A DNA stretch of 64,000 nt from Trichomonas vaginalis G3 (lineage: Eukaryota; Parabasalia; Trichomonadida; Trichomonadidae): assembly GCF_026262505.1 (NCBI RefSeq), contig NC_067207.1, positions 3,914,252 to 3,978,251 of the forward strand, read 5' to 3'. The position numbers and the translations under genes are program-made. Positions 42,735 to 53,548 of this stretch are shown here, piece after piece (position 1 is the stretch's first letter; every line of letters begins with the position of its first letter). The notes under the pieces were generated by a model that was not told the DNA's origin, made no database searches, and worked only from the letters and a program-made list of their open reading frames with translations.

Positions 42735-42808
42735 TGCTTCAGTGACTTTAGTCTTGTCATTTCAATCAAATAAAAATTTTAATATTAAATAAAAATAACG
42801 TTATTTTT

Positions 42809-43249
42809 TCAGTAAGGAAACGCAGGAGTTTTACGATTTATTTGAGGAGTAGGTTCTGGTTTAAATGTTGGAGTCGGTTTAGGAGTTGACTTTTGAACAG
42901 GAGTTTGTACTTCCATAGGTTCAGGAGTCATTGAAGGTTTTGCTTGTGAAGGTGTTGGAGTTTGTTTAACTTCAGCTACTTCAGTATTATTTACAACATT
43001 TGCTTTATTTCTTTTCAACATCATAACTGCTCCTGCTGTAGCTAGCAAACCTAGTGGGAGACCATATCTTATATAAGGACTTGACCAAATGCTATTTTTG
43101 ACAGGAGCTGGTGGAACACCTAACCTTGGTGAGACTGCTCTTTGCCATTGTGCAGCTCGTAAGAAATATTCAATAGGTGCTCCATAATCGTTTGGTAAAG
43201 TTTGTTTCATAGATGGTGAAGGTTCACGAGAGCTTGATGAAGAACTCAT
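42809..43249 (-). CDS. Pro-rich Polinton protein with one membrane segment
   Basis: Protein of 146 residues. It has a Ser-rich start, one hydrophobic segment (about 75-92, GLPLGLLATAGAVMML), and a Pro/Thr-rich tail with repeated KPTPTFKPEPT-like phrases. It lies next to the capsid gene and has the TTTATTTTTA motif before the ATG. It may be a virion membrane or minor structural protein; this is inferred from position only. Confidence 0.5.
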   Translation of the reverse strand: MSSSSSSREPSPSMKQTLPNDYGAPIEYFLRAAQWQRAVSPRLGVPPAPVKNSIWSSPYIRYGLPLGLLATAGAVMMLKRNKANVVNNTEVAEVKQTPTPSQAKPSMTPEPMEVQTPVQKSTPKPTPTFKPEPTPQINRKTPAFPY

Positions 43250-43326
43250 TTATAAGCTTTAAAAATAAACGTTCATCCTTTATTCCTCACTGTCGTCCGT
43301 AGCTAAGTTATAGTCATCTAATCTTA

Positions 43327-44852
43327 TTATGGGATGCCATTAGCACGCACCTGAATGGCAAAGCAACAATCCCTCATAAATCCAATAAGTGGCTTTGGTA
43401 CATTTTCAGTTGCTAGTTCAATAGGTCCTTTAACAGACAATTTGTATGTTATTGGAGCAGTAGATGTTTGACCTTGCTGGAAGCAAAAGTCCACTTCTGT
43501 TGGAAAACCACATAAGAAATGTGTGTTGTCATAGCTATCCCATTTATGTTCCACACTACCATCATCCACCAATGACCTCATAACATCTTCATTAAATCCT
43601 ATCATATCATTGTTTGTATTGCAAGCGTTCGCAACCATTTCATAAAATACAGGTCCATATGATTTTTCAGGTTCTGCAGGCATATTTCCATAAGCTCCCA
43701 TGGAAAGCTGAAGATATTTAAACTTAGGGTTCTCAAAATTAACATAATAGTTGTCTTTCTTTCTAAATAGTGCCCAAATACTTTTAACATTAATAGGCGT
43801 ATAAGCTGCTGTAAATGTTGCACTTGAACTATCTGTATTCTTTGAGAATGAACCGTCCATAGGAATCCAATCCAGAACTTTAACAGGAAAACATAAAGCC
43901 TCGTTTGTATAATGTTCTACAAGTTCTGTATAAATGTTAGGGTCTAAAGAGAATGACTTTGGATGAATGAAACATTCATTAAAATCCATCTTTGTTCGAA
44001 ATAGTTGCTGGGTTACAGTTGTAATAGTAACTGTTCCACTAGCTTCTACTGCCTTCGTTATCATAGTGAATGGTTCATTCCATGGAACAAATTTATTTGT
44101 CGGTGGATTTGAATCTGAAGCAAATGCAACTTTAAGAGTTGGATTGAAAGCAATGATATATTTACAGATATAGATGTGCATTGTAAGGCGTCGCTACTGA
44201 ACTTTACTTTAAGCTGAATGTTTCCTGCAAAAGCTGGAATAAATCGAATAGCTTCTAATGGAAGGAATCTTCTAACAGGAATTCTTAAACGAAGCTTAAA
44301 ATCAAATGATTTTCCTGCTGTAATTGGACCACTAACAATTTGTCCTGTTCTGCATGTTCCCGAATGACTCCATACATCTTCATGTCGAGTCTTTGAGAAA
44401 ACATCTACTTTCTTTATTTGTTCGGTAGTTTGTGAGTTTGAAGTTATATATGCTTCTTCTCTTGCGTTGTCTTGAGAATATACGATACGACCATTTGCAA
44501 GGATTTGATATCCAGCAACTGCATAGAAAGCGTCATCGAAACCAATCCAAAATCCTGGTGGGTTTGTTTTATTGGAACCTGAACCAATTTCTTTATCTAC
44601 AATAAATTGACCTTCCATTTTATACGTAATGAATGTATTGTAAAGGTCCAACATATTTTCACCAGGAGGTGAGAGATTGAATGTTACCCATGTGTTATCT
44701 TTAGCAGTTCCAGGTTGTGATGGAATCTTTGCGTCAGAATATTTTCTATTAGTGTCACCAATTTGAACTGCATTGTCTATGATATCGAAATATGAGCGAA
44801 TCTGATGAATATGCTCTGCTGGAGTAAATTCGTTTAACTGTTCGTTCTGCAT
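43327..44852 (-). pseudogene. Polinton capsid-like gene region
   Basis: A region of about 500 codons, in the place and of the length expected for the double jelly-roll major capsid protein. Its first half has the beta-rich, Gly/Pro-turn composition of jelly-roll strands (for example RRFLPLEAIRFIPAFAGN), and the second half continues in the same style. It is broken about once and so is treated as a fossil. The capsid call rests on size, composition and context; a structure comparison would decide it. Confidence 0.55.
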
Positions 44853-44879
44853 GTATTTACTTCGGATAAAAATATCTAT

Positions 44880-45308
44880 TTACTTCATTATTCTCACTCT
44901 TCTTCTTGGCATTCGTGGTGGAAGTTGTTTCTTGACATTTTCAATGAACTGTACATTTTCTTTTGTCTCAACTTCTTTCACTGGCGGGTCAGAATTCTTT
45001 GACTCGGTTTGTTTTTCAATGAAATTCACGAACTTTGCAATAAGCTCTTGGTTCGTTATTGAAAGTACATCTGGCTTCTTTTCTTCTGGTTCTATTGGTG
45101 GCTCAGTTTGAACAGAAGGTTTTATATGGGCTTCGCCCTCGGTGCCATGCACCTTAATACTGTCGCTCTCTGCATTTGCTAATGGAACCTTTCTTTTTCT
45201 TACGTATATTTTACCTTCTTTACTCTGACTTACGTAATAGAAAGGATGTTGTATTCCTCTTGCGTCATTTAATATAATAGACTCTCGCTCTGATTTTGAC
45301 AAGCTCAT
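44880..45308 (-). CDS. Small Polinton protein, unknown
   Basis: Protein of 142 residues. Near the start is PFYYVSQSKEGKIYVRKRKVPL, similar in pattern to the protein at 42522-42734. The end is basic (PPRMPRRRVR). A GC-rich hairpin of the family described in the findings lies inside the frame at about 45128. Function unknown. Confidence 0.5.
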   Translation of the reverse strand: MSLSKSERESIILNDARGIQHPFYYVSQSKEGKIYVRKRKVPLANAESDSIKVHGTEGEAHIKPSVQTEPPIEPEEKKPDVLSITNQELIAKFVNFIEKQTESKNSDPPVKEVETKENVQFIENVKKQLPPRMPRRRVRIMK

Positions 45309-45406
45309 TTTACATCGGTTAAAGTTTTAATTTTGTTTTTTATCTGCAGTCAAATGACTCAGACAACCCTACGGACAAGACCCAAGGGGTCATAGATGTT
45401 GAAGCA

Positions 45407-45697
45407 TTGAAGAAAGAAATTCGCGAGCAAATTTTATCCGAACTGAAGGAACAAAAACAAGAACAAAAGCCAGAGAGACCAAAGAGAAAACTTAGTGAAA
45501 AACAACTTGCTGCATTAGCTGCTGGAAGACAAAAGAACCCAAGACTACTGGCGAAAAAGCTAGAGAAGAAGCTGAAGCAAAAGCTAAAGAAGCTGAAGCA
45601 AAGAAAGAGTAAATGGTTTATTTTTATCCGAATTAAATGTATAGACAAATACCTTTATCTGTTGCGTTCAGTAGTGAAAACCCTGACGTCAAAATAA
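45407..45697 (+). CDS. Small Lys-rich open frame, Polinton
   Basis: About 96 codons without a clear ATG start. The first 70 residues are a strongly basic helix (LAKKLEKKLKQKLKKLKQ). It could be a DNA-binding or core protein. The last part overlaps the next gene and is probably not coding. Doubtful. Confidence 0.3.
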   Translation: MKKEIREQILSELKEQKQEQKPERPKRKLSEKQLAALAAGRQKNPRLLAKKLEKKLKQKLKKLKQRKSKWFIFIRIKCIDKYLYLLRSVVKTLTSK

Positions 45698-46494
45698 AGG
45701 GGAACAGAGTAACGTTTAAGTTTCCAACAGACTGGATTGTGAACATAAATGAAGAGAAGTACATTGGCATAACATCTATGTATATAACACGTGCTTTCAG
45801 AAAGGTTGACTTTATACTTCAAGTCGAGATAGAAAATGACGAACAGTCTTTAAGCGCCCAAAACATTCACATATACAAATACTTTAAAGACGATACAACA
45901 TTGCTACAATGTATGATTTCATTTAATGAGATGTTCGAGAAAAAGTTTAACATTGAAGTACAAACTTTACAGCCTTTACGTGAGTTTCTTGCACAACTGA
46001 AAGAAGAAGGTAGTCGGCCACAACTTATAGACTTTCATTATGAATTTAATGAAAATGAAGATGGAACACATGACTGTCAGTTTGTTATATATTCACCATT
46101 CAATGAAGTCGCTAAAGAGAAAGAAAATCCATTATGTATAAGATTTCAAATCTCTGAACCCAATGAAGACTTCAAGAATGTTTTCAATTATGATGCAATG
46201 CTTCCGAGGAAAAATGAATTTTCAAAGATTGTAACACCTGGCATTTGGGATAGAAAGCAAGCTATATTATATTCAAACTTAAGTAAGGGAGTTGAAAATG
46301 AGTTCATTGGTCATACAAGAACTTCACCACTTCCTAACCCTAAATACTATAAATTAACTGGCTTCAATCGTGAGTTTTGGATAGACATGTTCTCCACTCA
46401 TGACCATAACTGCCCAGTGTTCTTACCTCCAGACCATAAGGACTGTCTCTACATTGAAGCAGAACTCTTAAACTCTACCATCGCAGTATTGTAA
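45637..46494 (+). CDS. Polinton structural protein candidate (possible minor capsid)
   Basis: Protein of 285 residues, beta-rich, with no recognised motif. It lies on the opposite strand to the capsid and the polymerase. Size and position next to the capsid fit a single jelly-roll penton protein, but I see no diagnostic residue. TTTATTTTTATCCGA precedes the ATG, and ATTTTTATCCGA also precedes the capsid-like gene, suggesting co-expression. Confidence 0.4.
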   Translation: MYRQIPLSVAFSSENPDVKIKGNRVTFKFPTDWIVNINEEKYIGITSMYITRAFRKVDFILQVEIENDEQSLSAQNIHIYKYFKDDTTLLQCMISFNEMFEKKFNIEVQTLQPLREFLAQLKEEGSRPQLIDFHYEFNENEDGTHDCQFVIYSPFNEVAKEKENPLCIRFQISEPNEDFKNVFNYDAMLPRKNEFSKIVTPGIWDRKQAILYSNLSKGVENEFIGHTRTSPLPNPKYYKLTGFNREFWIDMFSTHDHNCPVFLPPDHKDCLYIEAELLNSTIAVL

Positions 46495-46575
46495 ATGACC
46501 ACATGGGCTTCGCCCTTGCCGCTAGCGGCTTATTTTTATCACGAATGACCTCATTGCTGACAAAAATAAATGACC

Positions 46576-49500
46576 TCAGAACTTCAACTTACGAATAAAG
46601 CTTGTTTTAGTCGTTATTGAGAAGTTAAACTTCTCTTCAAAGCAAGGTTGACATGACTTACATAAGTCAAATCCAATCTCTTGACCGTCATAAAGTGCTT
46701 TGTAAAGTTTCATTAAACTGAACTCAGAGTCTTTGTCATATGTTCCAACAGGTATGTGAATGTTCTTATCTTCATTGTAATAGCATTGTATAGCTTCAGG
46801 AAACATTTCATTTGCTGTTAAAGCAAGGACGTCTTGTTTGACACCTTTGCAACGTGCATGGAATGCAACTTCATTTAAATCGTTAGTGAGTAAGTCTATG
46901 TAGGTCTTCTTTCCACAAAATATTGACTTGTATGCTAAACTTTGTTTTCCAGGTGTTATTTCTGCGAAGTCAGAATGAAATTGACCAAGGTTCTTTCCTA
47001 TAAGTTCGCGACCGTATCTCTTCTTAAACTCTGCTGCAAGCTTTGGTATGTCTTCATTGAAAATATGCATGCTATCACAGTCCTGGTAAAATATTTGAAG
47101 TCCCATATCTTCTGCAGTACAGAATACTTCGTTCATTATTCTCTTCGACATTGACAGAATATTAACACCAAGTGGACAGAAGTTAAAGTGTCTGCAAATG
47201 CTTTTCGTTAGCTTGAAAATAGTTTTATCTGAACCATCCAAACCTTCGAACTTCACTATATGGTTGTAGTTTCTGATGGCATATCTTATAGCATCTTTGT
47301 CATTTACTATGGTTATTTTTGACTCAATAGGAGGTAGAATAGTTTTGCCATAAATACTGTTCAGAATGAGCTTTATATTTTCTTGCAAAGGATTTCCTTC
47401 TTTCTTATACTTTAACCTTAACTCAAACAACTTCTTTACTTCATCTCTTATTCTAATATCTCTGTTTCCATCGTAATAGTATCCTTGCAACACTTCACAT
47501 TTGACACCTTGATATTTTATGAGGTCTTGTAATGTTATATGGTCAACATACATTAAACAGCAAGTGTTTGAACTTCTGGGAACGTTAAGTTCTGGATTTA
47601 GTTCAGGGTCACAAACTATTAAAGGAAAGTGTCTATGTATGCCAATCTCGGTTATTTTTATTAAAACAAAGAAGCCAGACATAAACTTTTCACCAATGGG
47701 TTCCTTTTGGTCGTCATCGAATAAATGTCTCATGAGATACTCTGTGCTTAACATTTCTTTCTTCATAACCTTTGGAATTCCTTCTAAAGTATAAAGTCTC
47801 GCGATAGCTGAGGGATATAATGAAACAGCATCGAAGTCAGCAATGAGTTTCTTTTCGCTCTTTTGTTTAATGTTATCTGACAGCATACATCTTCCACCTT
47901 GAATGCAGCGTGAAATAAATTCTCTTGGTTTATTTGAGAGGTCATATAAATTTCCATTCGGGAAGTACACTCTGTTCTCAAACAATTTGTTAGCAATAGA
48001 ACAAATACTAACGTAGTCATAAACGTTTAAATCAAATTCTTTTAATATATCATTGCGGAACTTAACAAAACCTTCTCTTAAAATTCTTACATCTTGTTTG
48101 CAATAAAATGTGCTATACTTTTCTAAGTCGAAGTGGTTTTCATCTATTCTGCAACCTTTGATGGAATCTATGTTTTTCATGAACGTATCAATATCTTTTA
48201 CAAACTTACACGCTTCAGAAATGACACCAGTTCTGTTGTCATTTGCTAATAAAGAGCTTGAATAATATTGATACGGAAATACTTCCTTTTCACCACACTG
48301 CAAATGAAACATTTCAGGAAATAGTTTAAGCTTCTTATTTATAACAGTGTATGAATCTTTAATAATGATTGCTTTACCTTTATATATTCCCGTTATCTGC
48401 ATTGTTCGTGAACCTTTAATGATGGGAGTTCCTTTCACTTCTGTCATGTGTCTTAAGATGAAGTTTATATCATAACTGAGGTTATGGAAATATATTAAAC
48501 TCTTGTCAGGAAGTCGTTCCAAAAATTCTGTTGCACAGTTCTGACCCCAAATGCTTTCACTCACTGAACCATCTTCACTGTCATAACAAATGTTAAAGGC
48601 TTTATGAACTCCATCAGTGCTACATTCAAAGTCAGCAAAGAAAACGTGCTCAGGAATGAACTTACATTTAGCTTTATTTACTTCTTTTGACTCGGCTTTC
48701 TTCTTCAGTTGTACACAATACTTTGGAGCATATGTCAAATCTTTAAATGGTGCAAGGTTCTGTTTATATAAGTCAGTCGTATATGTGAAAAGTTCTCCAT
48801 AAGAAATAGGTTCGAAATATTTGCACTCCCACAATGTTTTCATAACATCCCATAACGGTGTTGTTCTATCATAACGAACTACATATTTGTTCTCTCTCTT
48901 TGTATAAATCTTCATCTGTTTCTCAATGTTCATTCCACCACACTCCTTCAAGATTTCTATATAGTTGCGAATGAAATATGTTGTCATTGGTAATCTTTCA
49001 TTTAGCATGTAGTGGTCTTCAACAAGAAGTAAGTCAATAGTTCGAACAGTTTCACATTCTTTTGGTATGTATCTCTTTATTTCATTATGTCTTGAGTCAT
49101 TGAAGTAACCAATGGTAACATTAAATGCTATACCTGTTGCGTCAGAAATTTCTTGTACTTTACTTTGAGGAAAGTCTCTAACACGAATGACTTCTCTCAT
49201 GTGGTCAATAGTTTCTTCATTTACTCCAGCCTGAATGCAAGCATAAACGAAGCAGTTATCTTCTGTCATAAGTATTGCAGTTCTTTTGTTCAGTTCATTG
49301 AAGATTTGGTAGCGTTCAAGATTTATAGGTAATGTGCAAAGATACTTCCAGAACTGACCGCTTCTCTTCTTATAAAACTTCTTTTCACCATTATCTTTCC
49401 AAAAGCTTTCTATAAGTGCTGGGTTTCCTGTTTGCTTAAGAGCTTCCAAAATGGCTTTCTGGTCATTTGTCAGTGTGCTTTCATCTCTATATGGTCTCTT

Positions 49501-50007
49501 TTTTGGTTTGCCTTTCTTTACATCTGACATCGTTAAGCCTTCATATTCTGTTAAATCATACATCTTTATTTCAGTAAGATTCTTTATGTTTGTCAAGAAG
49601 AAGTCATAGTGCATTTCAACAATACCTGCAGCATTTGCTTCTATCTCTGATATAAAGTTCTCCTTCAAGAGCTGATGTAGTAATGTTCCAATATTATTGA
49701 GGTTTAACGTAGAACATTCATACTTTCCACCAAGTTTATAACATACCATCCATCTTTGTTGGGAGTTTATTTTAATCTTCTCTAAGAGTCTCATGAAAAC
49801 CTTACCGAAATGTTTGTGTAAGTAGTCTCTGTTTGGTTCATCTAAAGCTTCGATGTTAAAGTCAATGAGTCTATTGCCTGTCTTAACATTCCTCTTCCTA
49901 TTCTCTTCATCTTTCTTTAACCATCTCTCACCTTCTTTTGGTTTGTCGTCAATGGAACGAAGGACATCGTTAGCTTTGCGAACTTGTTCTATAGCGCTCT
50001 TAAACAT
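46576..50007 (-). CDS. Protein-primed family B DNA polymerase (Polinton pPolB)
   Basis: Protein of 1143 residues that looks whole. The 3'-5' exonuclease motifs are Exo I DFECS (D459), Exo II with NLSYDINF, and Exo III YCKQDVRIL. The polymerase motifs are A, DFDAVSLYPSA (D724, D726), B, LNSIYGKT (about 880-890), and C, YQDCDSMHIF (D976, D978). Family members replicate linear element DNA from a terminal protein. The 400-residue N-terminal extension is typical of Polintons and may supply the primer function. It lies beside the predicted structural genes. This is the anchor for assigning the element. Confidence 0.95.
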   Translation of the reverse strand: MFKSAIEQVRKANDVLRSIDDKPKEGERWLKKDEENRKRNVKTGNRLIDFNIEALDEPNRDYLHKHFGKVFMRLLEKIKINSQQRWMVCYKLGGKYECSTLNLNNIGTLLHQLLKENFISEIEANAAGIVEMHYDFFLTNIKNLTEIKMYDLTEYEGLTMSDVKKGKPKKRPYRDESTLTNDQKAILEALKQTGNPALIESFWKDNGEKKFYKKRSGQFWKYLCTLPINLERYQIFNELNKRTAILMTEDNCFVYACIQAGVNEETIDHMREVIRVRDFPQSKVQEISDATGIAFNVTIGYFNDSRHNEIKRYIPKECETVRTIDLLLVEDHYMLNERLPMTTYFIRNYIEILKECGGMNIEKQMKIYTKRENKYVVRYDRTTPLWDVMKTLWECKYFEPISYGELFTYTTDLYKQNLAPFKDLTYAPKYCVQLKKKAESKEVNKAKCKFIPEHVFFADFECSTDGVHKAFNICYDSEDGSVSESIWGQNCATEFLERLPDKSLIYFHNLSYDINFILRHMTEVKGTPIIKGSRTMQITGIYKGKAIIIKDSYTVINKKLKLFPEMFHLQCGEKEVFPYQYYSSSLLANDNRTGVISEACKFVKDIDTFMKNIDSIKGCRIDENHFDLEKYSTFYCKQDVRILREGFVKFRNDILKEFDLNVYDYVSICSIANKLFENRVYFPNGNLYDLSNKPREFISRCIQGGRCMLSDNIKQKSEKKLIADFDAVSLYPSAIARLYTLEGIPKVMKKEMLSTEYLMRHLFDDDQKEPIGEKFMSGFFVLIKITEIGIHRHFPLIVCDPELNPELNVPRSSNTCCLMYVDHITLQDLIKYQGVKCEVLQGYYYDGNRDIRIRDEVKKLFELRLKYKKEGNPLQENIKLILNSIYGKTILPPIESKITIVNDKDAIRYAIRNYNHIVKFEGLDGSDKTIFKLTKSICRHFNFCPLGVNILSMSKRIMNEVFCTAEDMGLQIFYQDCDSMHIFNEDIPKLAAEFKKRYGRELIGKNLGQFHSDFAEITPGKQSLAYKSIFCGKKTYIDLLTNDLNEVAFHARCKGVKQDVLALTANEMFPEAIQCYYNEDKNIHIPVGTYDKDSEFSLMKLYKALYDGQEIGFDLCKSCQPCFEEKFNFSITTKTSFIRKLKF

Positions 50008-50024
50008 CTCTCTTCTCTGTTGTT

Positions 50025-50354
50025 TCAGTGTGTCGTTCTTCTTCTTGTTTCACCAACGTTTGCATTTGTTATGTCAAACATTTCTCTTCTTACTTCATGA
50101 GGTACTGAACGTCTATGATATAAGTCAATAGCAACGTCATTTAAAGGAAATGCTCTTGCATGGACTTCGTCCTCGCCGCGTTGCGGCTTTATGAACTCAT
50201 GAATTCTATCATAACTTATTGCACCATTATAGTCATTGAGGATGTCAGCGAATGCTTTTTTGTTTGTTGCGTAATGCTTTGCAACATCTATATTAGCTTC
50301 TGTAAGAAGTTGTTTTATTTCCGAGTGTTCTAACTTAGACAACTTCCGATACAT
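50025..50354 (-). CDS. Small Polinton protein upstream of the polymerase
   Basis: Protein of 109 residues, helical and rich in Lys, Glu, His and Arg, with a basic end. It ends 17 bases before the polymerase start on the same strand, so the two may be expressed together. A GC-rich double hairpin lies inside the frame at about 50162-50186. Unknown family. Confidence 0.5.
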   Translation of the reverse strand: MYRKLSKLEHSEIKQLLTEANIDVAKHYATNKKAFADILNDYNGAISYDRIHEFIKPQRGEDEVHARAFPLNDVAIDLYHRRSVPHEVRREMFDITNANVGETRRRTTH

Positions 50355-50445
50355 CTTTAGTAGGAAATAAAAAAATATTTTTGAAAAAATTAGATTAGAT
50401 TTTTTTTTAAGTTATTTTTCAAAATAATTTAATATTTTTATTTTA

Positions 50446-50919
50446 ATGAAACACATGCAAGATTGCAAGTTCTTTTCATACAATGCTCTCGCTACTGCCA
50501 TCAAGAATGAGTTCAATAATGCTTCAAATGTTAATGTTATCTTTAACAAGAAGTTTGTGAAAGAATCTAAGTTTGGTCAGTATGTCAGACCATTAGCTAT
50601 CGTCATTGACCGCAAACGTTATACTTCACAAGAGTTAGCAGTAGTTTTGAAACAAAAGAGTTTCTTCGTGAATGTCAAAGATACTCATTATACTGTCATA
50701 AAGAACTCTAACGTTGACTTCTTCAGTATTGCTTTAAATCTTTCCGAACAGAAAGAATATAAGAAGGGTGAAACATCTGTGAAATATTATCCTTCATCTC
50801 TGAAGACAATAACGAACAAAGATGTTATACAGAAATTCTTACCAAAGGTTGAAGAAGCTTCTATTAACATTGACGAAGGAAGTGAAATGGTTGAAGAAAT
50901 AGACCCTGAAGCTTTATAA
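50446..50919 (+). CDS. Polinton protein, unknown
   Basis: Protein of 157 residues with no recognised motif. It begins MKHMQDCKFFSYNALATAIK and ends in an acidic stretch (EGSEMVEEIDPEAL). ATTTTTATTTTA precedes the ATG. It is divergent from the gene at 50025-50354. Function unknown. Confidence 0.5.
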   Translation: MKHMQDCKFFSYNALATAIKNEFNNASNVNVIFNKKFVKESKFGQYVRPLAIVIDRKRYTSQELAVVLKQKSFFVNVKDTHYTVIKNSNVDFFSIALNLSEQKEYKKGETSVKYYPSSLKTITNKDVIQKFLPKVEEASINIDEGSEMVEEIDPEAL

Positions 50920-51084
50920 GAAAATTTATTTTTGAATAACTGATGGTGACGTGGTGACACTGAAAAAATTAATGAAAACATAAACGAAAACATTTATTTC
51001 CTGGACTGTTGTCTAAATGTCATGTTGTCATCATTTTTCAGTTGCGATGGAATATATCTAACCCTCCCGTTAACTAATAAACTT

Positions 51085-51250
51085 GACGATCAGACAATTC
51101 TCCCTTCGTCAATTATGTTCGACACGGAGCATTTATGGAAACAATTAAATGGTAAAAACAAAATAATGACGATCAGACAATTCTCCCTTCGTCAATTATG
51201 TTCGACACGGAGCATTTATGGAAACAATTAAATGGTAAAAACAAAATAAT
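51085..51250 (+). repeat. Twofold 83-base tandem repeat
   Basis: Units 51085-51167 and 51168-51250 are identical as far as I can see. Each begins GACGATCAGACAATTCTCCC and contains GACACGGAGC. It lies in the spacer between the 157-residue gene and the KilA-N gene. Confidence 0.8.
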
Positions 51251-51322
51251 GACGAAGGGTTTTGTTTTTTATCGTGGTTTTCTCCACTATGGTCCTAACG
51301 TGGCACCCGACGAGATTTTTTT

Positions 51323-52149
51323 TCATTCTTCCTCTTTGAAGTTGTCGAAATATTCTGTTATTTTTTCCTTCAGTAATGTTAAGTCTTCTTTGAATGTAAG
51401 TATTGTACAACCTTTGATGTCATAGTGTGTTTGAGGAAGAGTATTTTTGACAATTTCCTTTATTTGTTCATTCGGTGTCATTGAAATCGGTAAGTTTTCA
51501 CGATAGAACCAGTTTCTGTCAGATTTATATATCTTAGCTAAGTCATAAAAGCTCTTGTTGTTTCTTCTGACTAAATGTAACATAACCATATCTTTATTTC
51601 TTCTTTCTCCAACTCTTCAGTATATATCATATACTTATAACTCTTTTCCTTTCCTTTTGGTACTGAACGCGGTATTCTTTTCTGTATGCTTTTGTCTTTG
51701 GATTCAATGACTTCATCTTTTGCTTGAAGTTTCTTTTCCAACTCTCCACGTTCTGCTTTATATAGTTCATCTAACATCATGAAAATATAACAAGCATAAC
51801 GAGGTGAAGTCCACATTGCTACAGCGTTTACTAAAAGTCTATGAACATAATAACCTTTCAAACCGGGAGCCAAATTCTTGCGATTTTCATACGGAATCTC
51901 TCCCCTCGGTTTTCCGAGGGAAGCAATCATATGAGGAAATTCTTCTAAAAGTTCTTTTGTCTGTTGGTTTTCAAACCAATGATATGCTTGCTTTGTAGAA
52001 CGAAGAGCATTCATTATACTTTGCATTTGGTACATATCGTCTTTGACTGAACGAATGAGTCTCAATTGTTTGTTATACTGTATGTATTCATATTCTTCAT
52101 TAATGGCTTCATGAACGATAGCAGTTGTTGTGTTCTCTAATGTTGTCAT
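51323..52149 (-). pseudogene. KilA-N domain gene region (Polinton)
   Basis: The N-terminal part carries a KilA-N domain: QAYHWFENQQTKELLEEF, then GYYVHRLLVNAVAMWTSPRY, the two most typical stretches of this family, followed by a coiled coil. The C-terminal part is a separate small domain such as often follows KilA-N in large DNA viruses. KilA-N proteins are DNA-binding regulators found in phages, poxviruses, mimiviruses and Polintons. The region has about one break. The true start is the ATG at 52149, behind a TTTATTTTTATT-type motif. Confidence 0.8.
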
Positions 52150-52395
52150 TTCTGTTCTTACATACAAAATAAAAAAATAAATAAAAATAAAACTAACTTT
52201 ATTTTTTCTGTGTTAAAGAAATGTTAAAAATTCATGAGGGTAGAAATGAGGTTAGATATACCCATCTACCCTAAAAATTATTTTTGTTCATGGGCTATGC
52301 CCCGCCGCTTTGCGTCTTTATGTTAAAATAAATGGTACCATTAATGATATCATGACTTTTCTCGTTCATGTCTGATTTACATCTAATGAAAAAGT

Positions 52396-53480
52396 TTAGA
52401 AGAATTTTCTTATTCTTTCTGGCATATTTTTGTCTTTCCAGTACTCCCGCTCTAATGGTCCCAGATGTGTTGGCTTCGACTCTCTCAAGTTCTTAGATGG
52501 TATAACATCTTCAACGCCTCCTTCATATCTTACTTTATAAGTGTCATCGTTTGTGTTATAGCCAAGTATTTCAATAACCACTCCTCGCTTTGCTTCGTCA
52601 ATGGTTTCAGCAAGTTTGCCATTACTACTTTCGACTAATTTATGACGAGGATAAAACGCAATAGAGTCGTCGGCAGCTTTTATAAGATATCCATTACCTT
52701 GCGTAGAGTCTACGATATAATAATTTCGACTTAACCTTAAACGTTTCTTTGTCAACGGTTTGTCGTCAAGAACTACACGAACTTTTGTACCAGGAATGAG
52801 GGTAAATTGTGTTGAATTTCTGATATTTTGTGTTTGGCTTCGTTTCTTTTGTATATACTTTTCTTCTTGTTGTTGTGTCATTGAATTTGGTGTATGTCCT
52901 GTTGTAGAATGTGTTGAGGAATTATATACTTCGAGAAAATGTTTCATTGTTTCTTCGGTAAAGTCTCGCTCTTGATTTAAATCTCTGAGAGTCCTTATGA
53001 AGCGGTTTATGATGCGAGTATGTTATGGTTATGGTCTTCAGTAGTGTAGTGAGTTATGTTATGCTTAATGAGAAAATCTGTGATTTCATTGCTGAGGTAT
53101 GCACTGTCTTGGTCTGATGTTAAAGTACTTGGGCTATGTTCTGCTACAAACTTTTGTAAAACTCTTAACACTTCACGAGTTCCTTTATTCCTCATTGGAT
53201 ATGCATATGCTTTGCGAGTGTTAACATTAATGAAGATGAGGAATGGTTTATGTCCTCCTTTTCTGCTTTGAATGAGAGTGTCAAATTGGTATGCGTCAGG
53301 AGTGTTGGAGTAAATTGGTAAAAAGTAGTCGTAAGGGTTTATTTTTGTTTGATGTACAACATTTTTGTCAAAGAACTTTTTAACTTCAGCTCTGTTAGTA
53401 AATCCCCAACTTTTTGCTGCTTCATTGAACTTCTTAAATGATCTCCATGGATGTTGTTCGAATACTTCTTTCAAGCTCAT
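52396..53480 (-). pseudogene. Polinton integrase (c-integrase) region
   Basis: The retroviral-integrase-like (RVE) catalytic core begins near the N terminus: AYQFDTLIQ supplies the first Asp and LTSDQDSAY the second. The C-terminal part has an SH3- or chromo-like tail (YKVRYEGGVEDVIPSKNL), typical of Maverick integrases. It joins the element ends to target DNA. The region shows about one break. A second, more decayed copy lies at 62.2-63.3 kb. Confidence 0.85.
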
Positions 53481-53548
53481 TTATGTAAAGTTAAAGATTT
53501 TATTCAAGACGGTAAGCCTTGACCCAAAAGGTCTAGGCTCAAGCGCGT

